Source: an uncultured Neomegalonema sp.
GTDB lineage: Bacteria; Pseudomonadota; Alphaproteobacteria; Rhodobacterales; Rhodobacteraceae
Assembly: GCA_937927905.1 (NCBI GenBank)
Contig: CALFWP010000091.1
Span: 1 to 22,143 of the forward strand
DNA: 22,143 bases
Reading direction: 5' to 3'
Part shown: one piece after another, positions 21,352 through 22,143 of the stretch
Position numbering within the stretch: position 1 is the first letter of the stretch
Layout: every line of letters starts with the position of its first letter
Made by a program: the position numbers and the translations under genes
Notes under the pieces: generated by a model
Databases searched by the model: none
What the model was told of the DNA's origin: nothing
Seen by the model: only the letters and a program-made list of their open reading frames with translations

Positions 21352-22143
21352 TGAGTGTATTGGCCTCTTTATTCGGTAACGGCGGTGAAACTGCAAAGGC
21401 GTCTGCATCGGATCGCATGGCTGTGCGGGCATTCCTGAATGAGTGTTCAATCGAAGTCATGCCACGCACTGCCTCTAAGGTGAAAGACTTTAAAGCCATT
21501 CTGTCGCCAGGTACGCGTGTTTACATTGCACATATCGAGGGCACGCCGATTGAGGAAATGGTTGCCACTGCAAAGCGTCTCGCTGATGACGGTTTTCAGG
21601 TCATGCCGCATTTCCCTGCGCGCATCATCTCGGATGCGGCTGTTCTTGAAGACTGGATTGACCGTTATCAGGACGCAGCCGGGATTGATCAGGCGCTGTT
21701 GCTTGCAGGGGGTGTTGATACACCACATGGCAGTCTGTCATCATCAATGGACCTTATTGAAACGGGCCTTTTTGACAAAAAGCGTTTCAAGCGCTTGCAC
21801 GTTGCCGGACACCCTGAGGGAAATAAAGATATTGATCCGGACGGGTCTGATAAAAACGTCATGGAAGCGCTGAAGTGGAAACAGTCTTTTGATGAACGCA
21901 CCGATGCGGAGATGGCGTTGGCGACCCAGTTCTGCTTTGAAGCCGGACCGGTTATTGAATGGGCGGACAGTATAAAAGCTGCGGGTGTGGATATTCCTGT
22001 GCATATCGGTGTCGCCGGTCCTGCAAAGCTTCAGACGATGATCAAGTTTGCCATTGCGTGCGGCGTCGGGCCTTCGTTGCGGGTGCTGCAAAAACGCGCT
22101 AAAGATGCCACTAAGTTGCTGTTGCCGTTCAATCCGGACGAGT
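21351..22143 (+). CDS. Divergent methylenetetrahydrofolate reductase-like protein, 3' end missing
   Basis: 264 codons are open to the right edge with no stop; the C-terminus lies outside the window. After a variable first 25 residues the MTHFR landmarks appear in order. SIEVMPR (33-39) has E35 at the catalytic-glutamate position. LLLAGGVDTPHG replaces the LRGD region, HVAGHPEGN matches AGYPEPH of MetF, ATQFCFE matches ITQFFFD, and PVHIGVAGP matches PIVPGIMP. It is thus a paralogue of metF with changed substrate-contact loops. In relatives such genes accompany corrinoid methyltransferases, where they would oxidise or form methyl-THF; that role is inferred. It is coupled to the preceding small gene. 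Confidence 0.85.
   Translation, partial: MSVLASLFGNGGETAKASASDRMAVRAFLNECSIEVMPRTASKVKDFKAILSPGTRVYIAHIEGTPIEEMVATAKRLADDGFQVMPHFPARIISDAAVLEDWIDRYQDAAGIDQALLLAGGVDTPHGSLSSSMDLIETGLFDKKRFKRLHVAGHPEGNKDIDPDGSDKNVMEALKWKQSFDERTDAEMALATQFCFEAGPVIEWADSIKAAGVDIPVHIGVAGPAKLQTMIKFAIACGVGPSLRVLQKRAKDATKLLLPFNPDE

Noticed and set aside
1..22143. CRISPR arrays, tRNA or rRNA genes, insertion sequences, integrases, phage genes.
   Set aside because: I looked on both strands and saw no regularly spaced direct repeats, no tRNA-like cloverleaf ends and no transposase or integrase motifs.

Overview
This window looks like a chromosomal piece of an alphaproteobacterium. The main evidence is an RNase E with the alphaproteobacterial layout: a very long basic/acidic insertion in the S1 domain and a GWW motif at the extreme C-terminus. 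It lies head to head with an amiC-like amidase followed by PBP1A, a neighbourhood I know from Rhizobiales, Rhodobacterales and Caulobacter. A perfect TTAA-N7-TTAA (CtrA-type) box sits in the shared intergenic region. I cannot place the organism more precisely. I see no rRNA, tRNA, CRISPR array, insertion sequence, integrase or attachment site.

Layout. (1) Positions 1-360, + strand: the 3' part of a rhodanese, whose end overlaps a convergent Crp/Fnr regulator. (2) About 5840 down to 357, - strand: a tight cluster dctP, dctQ, dctM (TRAP transporter), amidase, a 71-residue two-helix membrane protein and the Crp/Fnr regulator. From dctQ on, gaps are 11 bases or less or overlapping; dctP is set apart by 167 bases holding two strand-specific hairpins. 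(3) 9070-6113, - strand: rne, preceded by an unusually structured leader of roughly 430 bases. (4) 9703-14037, + strand: amiC and PBP1A, closed by a hairpin shared with the next, convergent gene. (5) 20849-14091, - strand: metF, ppx/gppA, rlmE, an ABC ATPase without a permease, tatA, tatB, tatC and a DUF815 ATPase that overlaps tatC. (6) 21034 to the right edge, + strand: a small 'virulence factor' family protein overlapped by a second, divergent MTHFR-like gene that runs off the window.

How the parts fit. The TRAP system imports an unidentified, probably carboxylate-bearing compound. Its binding protein carries a twin-arginine signal, so it should depend on the Tat translocon encoded about 9 kb away. 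The translationally coupled amidase probably hydrolyses the imported compound or a derivative. amiC and PBP1A remodel peptidoglycan, and the CtrA-type box suggests cell-cycle control of this gene or of rne. The right end is a one-carbon (folate) metabolism locus, with two MTHFR-type genes diverging from one AT-rich promoter region with two inverted repeats.

No single locus here is clearly a new defence or mobile system. The strongest candidates for something under-described are the structured rne leader, the triple repeat inside the RNase E S1 insertion, the TRAP-amidase-small membrane protein-Crp operon, the AAA ATPase coupled to TatC, and the divergent MTHFR pair.
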